Origin: Shewanella profunda
GTDB taxonomy: Bacteria > Pseudomonadota > Gammaproteobacteria > Enterobacterales > Shewanellaceae
Length of the DNA stretch: 64,000 nucleotides
Assembly: GCF_023283765.1 (NCBI RefSeq)
Contig: NZ_JAKILG010000018.1
Coordinates: forward strand, 20,140 to 84,139
Direction of reading: 5' to 3'
Of this stretch, positions 25,657 through 34,806 are shown piece by piece (within the stretch, counting starts at the first letter, position 1; each line of letters opens with the position of its first letter). Made by a program: the position numbers and the translations under genes. The notes under the pieces were generated by a model. That model saw only the letters and a list, made by a program, of their open reading frames with translations. It ran no database searches and had not been told where the DNA came from.

Positions 25657-27369
25657 TTAATAGCCCGCAGCATGGCCGTCCTTGCGACTCTCCGATGCAG
25701 CACGGTATACACCTGTTTCAGCATTAAACCCAATGGCTTGATAACCACCAAAATCGCCAAGGCTATCACGCAACACATGGCCTTTCTTAATAAGCTCGCG
25801 GCGGGTTTCTACTGGGAAACCGGATTCCAGGCTAATGTAACCACCATCAGTCATGACTTCGCCCGTAGGCTCGGTTGAACCCGAATGCAAAATTCTGGGA
25901 GCATCGCCCGCTTCTTGCAAGTTCATTTTAAAATCAATCAGATTGACTAAAATTTGAGCATGCATTTGTGGCTGGGTTGCCCCGCCCATCACCCCAAAGC
26001 TCAGCCAAGGTTTACCCGCTTTGGTCACAAACGCGGGAATAATTGTTTGAAATGGCCTCTTTCCGGGCGCGTATGAGTTAAAACGCCCCTCGGTTAAATC
26101 AAACATTTGCCCACGGTCCTGCAGTACAAAGCCAAGATCCGGCGGCGTCATCCCAGAGCCCATACCACGATAATTGCTCTGAATGAGCGACACCATATTG
26201 CCGTCTTTATCGGCAGTGGTTAGATACACAGTATCACCGTGTTGTAACGCTGGATTTCCTGCATCGACACTTTTAGCGGCTTTATTGGGATCGATTAACT
26301 TAGCGCGATCATAGTTATATTTCTGTGAGATAAGCTCTTTAACTGGCACTTTATTAAAGGCCATATCCGCATAAAACTTCGCCCTGTCGGCAAAAGCGAG
26401 TTTTTTAGCTTCGACAAATAAATGCACATATTCAGGACTATTAAAACCCATCGCGGCAACATCAAAGGGTTCCATGGTTTTGAGGATTTGTAGCGCAGCA
26501 ATACCCTGACCATTGGGCGGCAATTCCCACACATCGTAACCTCGGTAATTAACCGAAACTGGATCAACCCACTCACTCGTATGGCTAGCTAAGTCGTCAT
26601 AACTTAAATAGCCACCCTGGGATTTCATATAGTTATCTATACTTTTGGCGATATCACCTTTATAAAAAGCATCGCGCCCACCCTTGGCAATTTGCTCATA
26701 GGTGTTAGCAAGCGCAGGATTCTTAAAGATTTCCCCTACTGCTGGCATTTTGCCGCTTGGCATATACGTTTCTTTAAAGCCGGGAAATTTTGCTAGCCGT
26801 TTAGCACTACCATTGAGGTAATAGGCGATAAGCTCAGACACCGGAAAACCAGTTCGAGCATACTGGATTGCAGGAGCAAGATTATCCGCCATGGGCAATT
26901 TACCAAATTTATTGTGCAGCTCATACCAGCCATCTACAGCACCTGGCACAGACACAGGTAAGGGACCATATGGCGGTAAATAGTCTAAACCGAGGGATTT
27001 AAGCTTTTCTAAGCTTAAGGATTTTGGACTTCGGCCCGAAGCATTAAGACCATAGAGACGTTTATCTTTCGCACTCCAAACAATTGCAAATAAATCACCA
27101 CCTACACCGGAACCTGTCGGTTCAACTAACCCTAACATGGCATTCGCGGCAATGGCCGCATCGACTGCGCTGCCACCTTGTTTGAGGATATCGATCGCGA
27201 CCTGTGTCGCTAAGGGTTGGCTTGTGGCTGCCATTCCTTGGGTAGCATACACTTCCGAACGGGTTGCAAAGGCTTTACCTGTGATCCTGTCCATAGCCAT
27301 CACTCCTGATGAAGATACCGCAGTTGCAACTATGATGAGGGTACAAATTGAATTTATTATTTTTAGCAT
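25657..27369 (-). CDS. ggt: Gamma-glutamyltranspeptidase
   Basis: 570 residues with an N-terminal signal peptide (hydrophobic segment up to about residue 25) for periplasmic export. The autocleavage/catalytic Thr lies in HGDTVYLTTADKDGNMV (about residue 390). Other Ggt landmarks: GGSAVDAAIAANAMLGLVEP near the N-terminus and GSGMTPPDLGFVLQDRG. It hydrolyses or transfers the gamma-glutamyl group of glutathione after processing into large and small subunits. Apparently monocistronic. Confidence 0.93.
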   Translation of the reverse strand: MLKIINSICTLIIVATAVSSSGVMAMDRITGKAFATRSEVYATQGMAATSQPLATQVAIDILKQGGSAVDAAIAANAMLGLVEPTGSGVGGDLFAIVWSAKDKRLYGLNASGRSPKSLSLEKLKSLGLDYLPPYGPLPVSVPGAVDGWYELHNKFGKLPMADNLAPAIQYARTGFPVSELIAYYLNGSAKRLAKFPGFKETYMPSGKMPAVGEIFKNPALANTYEQIAKGGRDAFYKGDIAKSIDNYMKSQGGYLSYDDLASHTSEWVDPVSVNYRGYDVWELPPNGQGIAALQILKTMEPFDVAAMGFNSPEYVHLFVEAKKLAFADRAKFYADMAFNKVPVKELISQKYNYDRAKLIDPNKAAKSVDAGNPALQHGDTVYLTTADKDGNMVSLIQSNYRGMGSGMTPPDLGFVLQDRGQMFDLTEGRFNSYAPGKRPFQTIIPAFVTKAGKPWLSFGVMGGATQPQMHAQILVNLIDFKMNLQEAGDAPRILHSGSTEPTGEVMTDGGYISLESGFPVETRRELIKKGHVLRDSLGDFGGYQAIGFNAETGVYRAASESRKDGHAAGY

Positions 27370-27497
27370 AAGTCCTCCAAAACTGAAGGATTAAGGTAAC
27401 AAGGATGCTTGAAAATATCACCAACCAAAACGGTATGGACTTAAGTTAAACGTAAGCAAAAATGTCATACTTTTGTTGGAGATAACTTAGATCTAAT

Positions 27498-28547
27498 CTA
27501 CGACTCAAACAGCACTAGCGAATGTGGTTCAGTCGTTAATCCTACTTTTTGGCCGATAGTTAACTGCATCATCTGGCTGCGAACTTCCACATAATAGGCG
27601 TGGGACGCTTCTTCAACCTTCACCCAATAATGGCAAAATGCGCCTAAAAACCGCCGCTCTGTGATAGTTCCAACACCCTGCTCATCTGCCGATAATGTCA
27701 GTTGCTGTGGTCGCAAAAAAACCTGTCCACGGTACTCACTCGGAAATGCTAAAGGTGTAAGGCTGGTTAAATGCCCTATGGGTGTTGTGACACTGTGCCC
27801 ATCGACTACCGCTGCGGGTAAATAATTACCACTGCCTAAAAAGTCAGCCACATAACGACTATTTGGCGTGGCATACACTGCCTCAGCACAGCCATATTGC
27901 ACTATAACGCCTTGATTAAAGATGGCTAAAGTGTCGGCAAACACAAAAGCCTCATCCTTACTGTGAGTGACAAATACCGCACTCACATTACGCTGTTTTA
28001 AGATGCTGCGAATTTCAGCCATCATCTCGTAGCGCACTTGAGCGTCGATATTGGAAAATGGTTCATCGAGTAAAAGCAACTGCGGTTCATAGGCCAGTGC
28101 CCGAGCAATAGAAACTCGCTGCTGCTGACCACCCGATAATTCGTGTGGGTAGCGTTTTGCTAAACCATCAAGTTTGACCAGACTTAACATGTCATCTAAA
28201 CGTGACTGACGCTGAGCCCCTGATAACTTAGGCACACCGAATAAGATATTTTCCGCTACGGTCAAATGGGGGAAAAGTGCATAGTCTTGGAAAATCATAC
28301 CAATGCCACGTTGCTCACTGGGCACAAATGTCTTTTCACCGCTAACTAGCTTGCCGTTGATCAAAATCTCGCCTTGGCTGATAGCCTGTAATCCTGCAAC
28401 GGCCCGTAGTAAAGTCGTTTTCCCACAGCCACTGGGCCCCAACAGTGCAAGGATCTCACCTTGAGCGAGATCTAAGCTCAAGCCTTTGAGTACTTGCTGG
28501 CCCTGATAATCGCTATGAACTTGGTGAAGGGTGAGCGTGCTGATCAT
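27498..28547 (-). CDS. fbpC: Ferric iron ABC transporter, ATP-binding protein
   Basis: 349 residues. Walker A LLGPSGCGKTTLLRAVAGL, signature LSGGQQQRVSIARAL, Walker B LLLLDEPFSNID; the C-terminal third is a TOBE-like domain as in FbpC/PotA transporters. It overlaps fbpB by 4 bases (ATGA) and is the last gene of fbpABC. Role: energising Fe(III) import. Specificity is inferred from FbpA and the upstream Fur box. Confidence 0.92.
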   Translation of the reverse strand: MISTLTLHQVHSDYQGQQVLKGLSLDLAQGEILALLGPSGCGKTTLLRAVAGLQAISQGEILINGKLVSGEKTFVPSEQRGIGMIFQDYALFPHLTVAENILFGVPKLSGAQRQSRLDDMLSLVKLDGLAKRYPHELSGGQQQRVSIARALAYEPQLLLLDEPFSNIDAQVRYEMMAEIRSILKQRNVSAVFVTHSKDEAFVFADTLAIFNQGVIVQYGCAEAVYATPNSRYVADFLGSGNYLPAAVVDGHSVTTPIGHLTSLTPLAFPSEYRGQVFLRPQQLTLSADEQGVGTITERRFLGAFCHYWVKVEEASHAYYVEVRSQMMQLTIGQKVGLTTEPHSLVLFES

Positions 28548-30178
28548 CCGCTGTGTTGCTCCAAAGAACGGTTTAAATAAATGAGAGGCACTAAGCCCAC
28601 GACGACAATCACAATAGCAGCTAGAGCGCCATGTTCTAGTTTTTCATCGGATACAAACTGGAATACATGAGTCGCAAGATTTTCAAATCCAATAGGTCTT
28701 AGCAGCAAGGCTGCGGGTAACTCTTTCATGCTTTCGATAAAAACCAACAAAGCCGCCGCAAAAATCCCCTTTGCGAGCAAGGGTAAATGCACTCGACTTA
28801 GTAACCGCATTGGGCTCTGTCCCATCGTTAAACTCACCATATCCAATGATGGAGATATGCGTTTATAACTGCTTTCAATACTCCCTATTGCGATAGCAAT
28901 AAAGCGCACGCAAAAGGCAAAAACCAAGGCCACAACACTGCCCGTGAGCAGGAGTCCGGGACCTTTGACACCGATATACTCCGCCAGATCGTTAATTCCA
29001 AAATCGAGTAAGGTTAAAGGCACTAAAACACCGATAGCTAACACAGTACCAGGCAATGCATAGCCTGTTGATGCTAAACGTGAAGGCAAAGTATCACTGC
29101 GCCTTGGGCTGATACGACGCACAAACATCAAGAATAAGGCCATCAGACAACAGAGTAAGCTGGTGAGTAACGCAAGACTAAGGCTATTAAGGCTCAATTG
29201 CCAAAAACTTGAATCCCAGCTTTTTTCAAAATAACCAATAGCATAGGATAATAAAATTCCAAATGGCAATAAAAACGATAACAACAACACTGTGCCACAA
29301 AAAAGGAGTGCATAGGCTGTTTGTTTAGTTGTAAGTCGATACAAATCAGTTGCCTGAATGCGTGACTGCTTTTGAAATAGCTGTTGTTTACGGCGCGCAA
29401 ATCGCTCAAATCCAATGAGCATAAAGACCACCAGCAAAATAATCGCAGACAACTTAGCCGCAGCGGTCAGATTACCGTAGCCGAGCCATGTATCGTATAC
29501 CGCCGTGGTTAAAGTTGGCACCGCAAAATAGTTTACAGTAGCAAAATCTGCCGCAGTTTCCATGGCGACCAAAGCAACACCAACGGCGATTGCGGGTCTC
29601 GCCATAGGCAAAGAGAGGCGCCAAAAGCTCTGCCATGAAGAACACCCCATAATACGAGAGGCATGGGCCAAGCTTAGGGATTGCTCCATAAAAGCGGTGC
29701 GCGCTAAAAGATAAATATAAGGAAAAAGCACCAGTGACAGCATACAAGCTGCACCGCCTAAGGAGCGAATATCGGGGAAAAAGTAATCTTGAGGTGAGCG
29801 CCAATCAAATAGTAAGCGCAGCCCTCGCTGAAGAGGCCCTGCATAATCGAGTAAATCGGTATACACATAGGCAACAATATAGGCAGGCATGGCAAGGGGC
29901 AATAATAACGCCCACTGCAAATAACGCCTTCCAATAAATTCGCAGCGAGCCACCAACCAAGCGCAGGGTAAAGCGAGTAAAAGCGCACCCACACTCACCC
30001 AAAAAATCAGTAATAAACTGTTGATGATATAGGTGGGTAACACAGTTGCCATTAAGTGTCCAAACACCGCCTCATCGGGCTGTAACGCTTGAAATATTAA
30101 GGCAAAAAGAGGCAATACAAGTAATGCTGCCATGGCATAACCAGCAAGCGACCAGCTTCTGGCTAATCCTAATATCAT
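28544..30178 (-). CDS. fbpB: Ferric iron ABC transporter, permease protein
   Basis: 544 residues with about twelve hydrophobic segments in two tandem BPD-type permease halves, the fused FbpB/SfuB architecture. EAA-like loops are seen around HASRIMGCSSWQSFWRLSLP (about 180-199) and LTMGQSPMRLLSRVHLPLL (second half). Inner-membrane channel for Fe(III), between fbpA and fbpC on one transcript. Confidence 0.92.
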   Translation of the reverse strand: MILGLARSWSLAGYAMAALLVLPLFALIFQALQPDEAVFGHLMATVLPTYIINSLLLIFWVSVGALLLALPCAWLVARCEFIGRRYLQWALLLPLAMPAYIVAYVYTDLLDYAGPLQRGLRLLFDWRSPQDYFFPDIRSLGGAACMLSLVLFPYIYLLARTAFMEQSLSLAHASRIMGCSSWQSFWRLSLPMARPAIAVGVALVAMETAADFATVNYFAVPTLTTAVYDTWLGYGNLTAAAKLSAIILLVVFMLIGFERFARRKQQLFQKQSRIQATDLYRLTTKQTAYALLFCGTVLLLSFLLPFGILLSYAIGYFEKSWDSSFWQLSLNSLSLALLTSLLCCLMALFLMFVRRISPRRSDTLPSRLASTGYALPGTVLAIGVLVPLTLLDFGINDLAEYIGVKGPGLLLTGSVVALVFAFCVRFIAIAIGSIESSYKRISPSLDMVSLTMGQSPMRLLSRVHLPLLAKGIFAAALLVFIESMKELPAALLLRPIGFENLATHVFQFVSDEKLEHGALAAIVIVVVGLVPLIYLNRSLEQHSG

Positions 30179-30255
30179 GTAAATCCTTAAAAAGTCACAG
30201 CGCCAATAAATGGCGCTGGCTTTAATATTAACGCAATGCTTTTAATAATAAGCAA

Positions 30256-31263
30256 CTATAAATCAAACTGTACTTCATCTAACAACTTCACCGCGGCTTG
30301 GTGATATTCAGCAAGTTTGAAAATAGGCAGTTGATCAACCTTAAACTCTCCCCACGAAGCCACAAGCGGCGATGGTGCTACATTGGCTTTTACTGGATAT
30401 TCCATGTTCACATCAGCATAGGCTTTTTGCGCTATATCGGCCGATAAAAACTCCATCAATTTAATCGCATTTTCTTTATTAGGTGCATGGCGTGTTAATA
30501 CCATACCTGACACATTCACATGGGCACCGCGATTGGCTTGATTTGGAAAATTAATCACGACTGCTTCTGCGACACTTTTTTGCTCAGGATCCTGCAACAT
30601 ATTACCGTAGTAATAGCTATTACCTATCGCAATATCACACAATCCTTCTTTAACTGCGGCAATTTGGCCTCTATCGTTACCCTGTGGCTTACGCGCTAAA
30701 TTAGCTTTCACACCTTGTAGCCAAGTTTTCGCTTCGGCCTCACCATGATGCGCGATCATCGATGCCACTAACGCAACGTTATAAGGATGTTTGCCGCTAC
30801 GAGTACAAATCTTACCTTTATATTTAGGATCGGCTAGTTCTTCATAGGTTAATTGCTGTGGGCCAGAACGATCTTTTGCCGTGTATAGGTTTCTTACTCG
30901 CATCGTCAATGCATACCATTGACCATCGGGATCACGGTATTGTGCGGGAATATTGCTTTCTAAGGTGGTTGTTTTAACGGGAGAGGTTAGATCTTTTTCG
31001 ACTAATTCAACGAGGCGAGAAAAATCAGAGGTCAGCACTAAATCTGCTGGAGATAACCGACCTTCACGGGTAATCCGCTCAGCGATACCATCTTTAGCAA
31101 ATACGACATTCACGCCAATGCCAGTTTCCTCAGTAAAACGTGCGAGGATTGGCTCCACTAAAAATGCTTGGCGGTAGGAATAAACCGTTAATTTGTCATC
31201 CGCATACGCCGATTGCCCGACTAAGATTAACCCAACTAACGCTGCATAAGTTACCAATTTCAT
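30256..31263 (-). CDS. fbpA: Ferric iron ABC transporter, periplasmic binding protein
   Basis: 335 residues with a signal peptide (cleavage probably after QSAYA). The mature start DKLTVYSYRQAFLVEPIL and the segment GDIAIGN/YYYGNML-like CDIAIGNSYYYGNMLQ contain the paired tyrosines that ligate Fe(III) in the FbpA/FutA class. It heads the fbpABC operon, which sits behind a Fur-box-like palindrome at 31317-31335. Confidence 0.93.
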   Translation of the reverse strand: MKLVTYAALVGLILVGQSAYADDKLTVYSYRQAFLVEPILARFTEETGIGVNVVFAKDGIAERITREGRLSPADLVLTSDFSRLVELVEKDLTSPVKTTTLESNIPAQYRDPDGQWYALTMRVRNLYTAKDRSGPQQLTYEELADPKYKGKICTRSGKHPYNVALVASMIAHHGEAEAKTWLQGVKANLARKPQGNDRGQIAAVKEGLCDIAIGNSYYYGNMLQDPEQKSVAEAVVINFPNQANRGAHVNVSGMVLTRHAPNKENAIKLMEFLSADIAQKAYADVNMEYPVKANVAPSPLVASWGEFKVDQLPIFKLAEYHQAAVKLLDEVQFDL

Positions 31264-31316
31264 TACCCATTTCTCCCCAATATTGTGATACCACTCGCCA
31301 GCATTTTATACATTTT

Positions 31317-31335
31317 AATGATAATAGTTATCACT
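31317..31335. promoter_or_regulatory. Fur box upstream of fbpA
   Basis: AATGATAATAGTTATCACT contains the inverted repeat TGATAA-TAG-TTATCA and matches the Fur consensus GATAATGATAATCATTATC well. It lies about 55 bases upstream of the fbpA start, where bound Fe-Fur would block transcription. Confidence 0.75.
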
Positions 31336-31478
31336 TGACTTAGAGTAATTGATCGGCAACCACAGAGCAATAGTTAGTTTAACTTTTTGTTTTTTATCGG
31401 TTTAAGCCTAAAACTGGCGATTATCTCAAATCAAACTAAACTGAACCTTAATTTGTCAAAATCCATGTGGGAGCAAAT

Positions 31479-31904
31479 ATGTTGACCATACTACTGTTAA
31501 TCGTAGCAACACTTGTACTATTTGGATTAAGCACACTCAAGAACAGTAAAAAGCAGCGTAAATATCGCAGTAAAGCATTGACTAATAGGGGAGAAAAAGA
31601 ACCTCCGGTTCAAGAACACCGTTTTCATAGTGTTAGCGTAGTGAATAATGGCCATGGCTGTGAAAAAGCTAATGCGCTATCAGGAAAACGTTTTTTATCC
31701 AAAGAAGCACCGGAACTGCCGATGGAAGAATGTACCCAAGCAAATTGCCTGTGCCGCTATCAACATCATCAAGATAGGCGTCAATTTGGTCATGATCGTA
31801 GAATTGATTACGGTGTCACTCGGGATCTCTACGGCGCTTTTGGTGAACAAAATCGCCGTGATAACCCTAGGGGAAGACGTGCAACTGACTTTATGGCCCA
31901 ATAG
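31479..31904 (+). CDS. Small membrane-anchored hypothetical protein with Cys and Arg-rich tail
   Basis: 141 residues from the Met at 31479 (an upstream Met at 31467 gives four more). One N-terminal hydrophobic segment (MLTILLLIVATLVLFGLSTL) anchors it, then a basic stretch, then ECTQANCLCRY with three close cysteines, and an Arg/Asp-rich tail with repeated DRR/NRR/GRR motifs. I do not recognise the family. It looks like a Shewanella-type hypothetical and could bind a metal or a cofactor through the cysteines; that is speculation. A strong terminator follows at 32088-32123. Confidence 0.7.
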   Translation: MLTILLLIVATLVLFGLSTLKNSKKQRKYRSKALTNRGEKEPPVQEHRFHSVSVVNNGHGCEKANALSGKRFLSKEAPELPMEECTQANCLCRYQHHQDRRQFGHDRRIDYGVTRDLYGAFGEQNRRDNPRGRRATDFMAQ

Positions 31905-32087
31905 ACTCCTTTTGGCGACATTCTATTGGCCTGACTTGAGTCCAAGAAGGAAAAGCTTTGTGGGCTACTTTAGTGATGGTTTTCTCTCCTTATTTTATAT
32001 TCAGTTCTTTATTTGCATTAGGTGCATCTAATTTATGGTGTTCTTTTAGTCTAAATGGCTAGCGTAGTTGCCTAGAAATACATGAGT

Positions 32088-32123
32088 ACACTTGGTCCTG
32101 ATAAAATCGGGACCAAGTGTTTG
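32088..32123 (+). terminator. Terminator between hypothetical gene and carotenoid oxygenase
   Basis: ACACTTGGTCC - TGATAAAATCG - GGACCAAGTGT followed by TTG; convergent genes on either side. Confidence 0.8.
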
Positions 32124-32167
32124 TTGACACCTAATGCTCATTTTAATGTATTGAACAGCGAGAGCTA

Positions 32168-33619
32168 TCAGGCACCGGACCAATTGCCATGTAGTGACAT
32201 TCTTAGCCTGAAAGGGACTTTTACTCTGGCGATTGGTCCATCACTCCAGCAGGCAGTATCTAAAACGACCAGCTCTGAACTTTCTTGTCGTAGATCATTC
32301 ATAACGCTGACGACCCAACCATCGCCCTCGGCAGAAGTAGCGGATCGAGGAATGAAAATGGGCTCCTGAAAGCAGTGTGCATCGCCAGGGTACCAAGTTT
32401 CACTTTTCCCTGTGGTTACGTTGATACGTGCTAATTGATTGAAGAACTGGAATGGCGGTTCTCCTAGTGATGCAAAGTCAAATGGTAGACTTGGATCTAA
32501 GGCGAGCATAAACCCCCACGAATATTTTTTGCCACTATAGCGAGCATCACAGCGAGGGAACTCACAGGGGAATGGGGTCTCTGTTAGCACCACAGGTTCC
32601 ACATGAGACTCTTTTGTATTCAAGTCAAATTCCCAACGCATTAGGGCTGAATTTAACGATTTTGCGGGAGGAATATAACCATCTGCTTGAGGGAAAAAGT
32701 AGAAGACATTACCAGAGGTTACTGGCATATCAACAATTAGCTTGTCGCCTTCTTCATAGGAATTTAGCGTATGGCCTTGAAAGCCATTGCTAGGGCCATA
32801 AAACCAACGCACATCATCCGCTGAACCATTGCGTGGTAAAATGCCAAACAGCTGTGGAAGTTCTGGCTGCCATTGAAAGTGTTTCCCTCCAGCCTTCATA
32901 CGCTCCACATCACTGGTGAGTGGTATAATCGGGAAAATGACATAGTTATCCGTGACGGCAAAGTCGTGGATCATTGCGGCATAAGGCGCTTGAAACCAAA
33001 CCTCTTTGGTCAACTTTCCATCTTTCGAAATCTCGAAGTAGGCAATATCAGGCGTGCCATCTCCTTTGGCCTCGTAAGCAAAACAAAGCAGACTACCATT
33101 ATCGGCATCAATCTTAGGGTGCGCGGTGAAGGTCGCGGAGTTGATTTGCTTATCAAAATCCCATTCGCCAAGCGTTTCCAGCGTCTTTAAGTCCATTGCC
33201 CAAGGTAGTGCATCTTCTTTAAGTGCCAGAAGTACACCATTGTGCTCAATGACCGTTGTGTTTGCTGTGGTGTTATTATCTGCAGCAAGAGGATCGTTTG
33301 TGTATTGATTACGATAAATACCGTTTAGGGAGCGTTGTTCACGGCGCTGTGCCAGTAAGCGATCTGTTTTCACGTAGCGACGAGTAAGGCTCACCGTTCC
33401 GGCATCAAATCGAAAAGCACTCACCATACCATCGCCATTGAAAAACATGTCACTGCCTAGCATGGGGGGATATTGTGGATCAGGAGCGACCTGATAAAAG
33501 GTCCCATTAATTTCTTTTGGTAACTCGCCTTCAATTTCGAGGTCTTTCACCTCTGCTTCTACTCGGCTGGGTTTATATAGACCAGTAAATTCTGGTGTAT
33601 TCGGAAATGTAAAGCTCAT
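32168..33619 (-). CDS. Carotenoid oxygenase / lignostilbene dioxygenase family protein
   Basis: 483 residues. The four Fe(II)-binding histidines of the carotenoid cleavage dioxygenase family can be placed: FTAHPKID, MIHDFAVTDNY, FQGHTLNSY and the C-terminal SLHGNWSGA, in correct order. The HDFAVTDNYVIFP segment is typical. Substrate unknown: carotenoids, apocarotenoids or stilbenes are the family options. It is divergent from a TetR-family gene; the 282-base spacer contains a perfect FNR/EtrA-type palindrome and GTACA repeats, so it may be controlled by the TetR regulator and by oxygen status. No signal peptide. Confidence 0.88.
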   Translation of the reverse strand: MSFTFPNTPEFTGLYKPSRVEAEVKDLEIEGELPKEINGTFYQVAPDPQYPPMLGSDMFFNGDGMVSAFRFDAGTVSLTRRYVKTDRLLAQRREQRSLNGIYRNQYTNDPLAADNNTTANTTVIEHNGVLLALKEDALPWAMDLKTLETLGEWDFDKQINSATFTAHPKIDADNGSLLCFAYEAKGDGTPDIAYFEISKDGKLTKEVWFQAPYAAMIHDFAVTDNYVIFPIIPLTSDVERMKAGGKHFQWQPELPQLFGILPRNGSADDVRWFYGPSNGFQGHTLNSYEEGDKLIVDMPVTSGNVFYFFPQADGYIPPAKSLNSALMRWEFDLNTKESHVEPVVLTETPFPCEFPRCDARYSGKKYSWGFMLALDPSLPFDFASLGEPPFQFFNQLARINVTTGKSETWYPGDAHCFQEPIFIPRSATSAEGDGWVVSVMNDLRQESSELVVLDTACWSDGPIARVKVPFRLRMSLHGNWSGA

Positions 33620-33840
33620 ATAGCCTCCTTAATGAGATGGCATAGCACAAAATTTACGTGATGGTTTAAGCAATACGCCAGTAATAGGAAATTTGAAAAG
33701 GATTCATATCCTATAGAAGCGACTGAGGCCGTCGTTTTGTCACCCTCATAGAGGATGAGCCTAGGTAAGTAGTGTTTGGTAACTTCCTATTAAAGCGTCA
33801 CGTACAAATCAATAAATGAACGACCTGGTACAGTTTAAAA

Positions 33841-33854
33841 TTGATCTAGATCAA
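33841..33854. promoter_or_regulatory. Perfect FNR/EtrA-type box
   Basis: TTGATCTAGATCAA is an exact match to TTGAT-N4-ATCAA, the FNR (EtrA in Shewanella) consensus. It is located 48 bases before the tetR start and 222 bases before the carotenoid oxygenase start. Confidence 0.65.
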
Positions 33855-33867
33855 AGGTCAACTTTTT

Positions 33868-33883
33868 TGTACTATATCGTACA
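33868..33883. promoter_or_regulatory. Probable TetR operator (TGTAC-N6-GTACA)
   Basis: Perfect inverted repeat TGTAC-TATATC-GTACA just upstream of the TetR gene. Extra GTACA half-sites lie at 33802 and 33828. Operator assignment is by position and symmetry only. Confidence 0.5.
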
Positions 33884-33901
33884 GTTATAGATGAGGTTGT
33901 C

Positions 33902-34522
33902 ATGAGACGAAAAACTGAAGCAAAACGATTGGTGTTTATAGAGGCAGCAGGTAGCTTGTTTCTTAATCATGGATTTTCAGCAGTGACGATGGAATCCATT
34001 GCCGCCGCAGCAAAAAGCTCTAAAGTTACACTTTATAATTACTTTTCTTCGAAAGAAGAGCTATTTGAGGCTTGGGCTTTTGAAGCCGGAAAGGGGGCAT
34101 TCGAACAGCTTGTTGCTGCTATTGACGATAATATGAAACCTTATGATGTCTTGTTAAAAGTGGGAACTGCTTATCTAAAATTGATTACAAAACCAGAGGT
34201 TATCTCGATAAATCGACTCATTATTGGTGAGGTGGAAAGATTCCCACAGCTTGCTCAGCGTTTTTATTCTGTTGGTCCTAAACGCACACTTGCTAACCTT
34301 ATTGTGGCCATTGATTCTCTTGTGGCGAGAGGGGCTCTCGTCGATCAAGATGCCAATAAAATGGCCGTACATTTTAAAGCCCTATGTGAAGGGACAATGT
34401 TTGAAAGACTGATCTGGGGCATCGATTCTTTGCCCAGTGAGGCAAACATTAAAGTGCTAGTGGCTGAGGCCGTAGATAGGTTTATTCTTTTTTATGGTCA
34501 GACACCTAATGCCAAGAGCTAA
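33902..34522 (+). CDS. TetR/AcrR-family transcriptional regulator
   Basis: 206 residues. The N-terminal HTH is at about 26-55 (FSAVTMESIAAAAKSSKVTL then YNYFSSKEELFEAWAF), the classical TetR N-terminal domain. The C-terminal half resembles the AefR/TetR_C family (ISINRLIIGEVERFPQLAQR). Likely represses its own gene and the divergent carotenoid oxygenase through the GTACA palindrome. Ligand unknown. Confidence 0.88.
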   Translation: MRRKTEAKRLVFIEAAGSLFLNHGFSAVTMESIAAAAKSSKVTLYNYFSSKEELFEAWAFEAGKGAFEQLVAAIDDNMKPYDVLLKVGTAYLKLITKPEVISINRLIIGEVERFPQLAQRFYSVGPKRTLANLIVAIDSLVARGALVDQDANKMAVHFKALCEGTMFERLIWGIDSLPSEANIKVLVAEAVDRFILFYGQTPNAKS

Positions 34523-34542
34523 GAGGTCCAATTCGTTCTTAA

Positions 34543-34806
34543 GCCATATTACTCTTATCATCAGCCGTTCAAAAAGGGGTCTTAGCATTTGAAGCAGAAC
34601 CTGTCGCCCACGTTAATCAACAGGTTGAGTTTGCTCGCAGGATGGGCAAGGTTTTTCATTGTATGCCTTATCCATTGGTGAAATTGCGTGATCTTGTGTT
34701 CGATAAATATTTTACAAAACTCGATCAAAAAGGGTTATTAGGCAGATCCGGAAAAGATCAGTTTATCCATGCAAGAGCTGCATATAAGTATCTTCAAATG
34801 AGTTAG
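34543..34806 (+). pseudogene. Truncated gene remnant (unknown)
   Basis: An uninterrupted frame of about 87 codons with good coding texture but no start codon at its 5' end. It reads VAHVNQQVEFARRMGKVFHC then PYPLVKLRDLVF, KYFTKLDQKGLLGRSGKD and ...AYKYLQMS-stop. The only Met that could start it (34645) leaves 53 residues. The stop overlaps the 3' end of the GST gene on the other strand. I do not recognise the family. It looks like the C-terminal remainder of a protein whose 5' half was deleted next to the TetR gene. Confidence 0.5.

Noticed and set aside
31648..32031. Overlapping plus-strand frame of 127 codons
   Set aside because: Shares most of its DNA with the better hypothetical gene at 31479-31904 and has poor coding texture.
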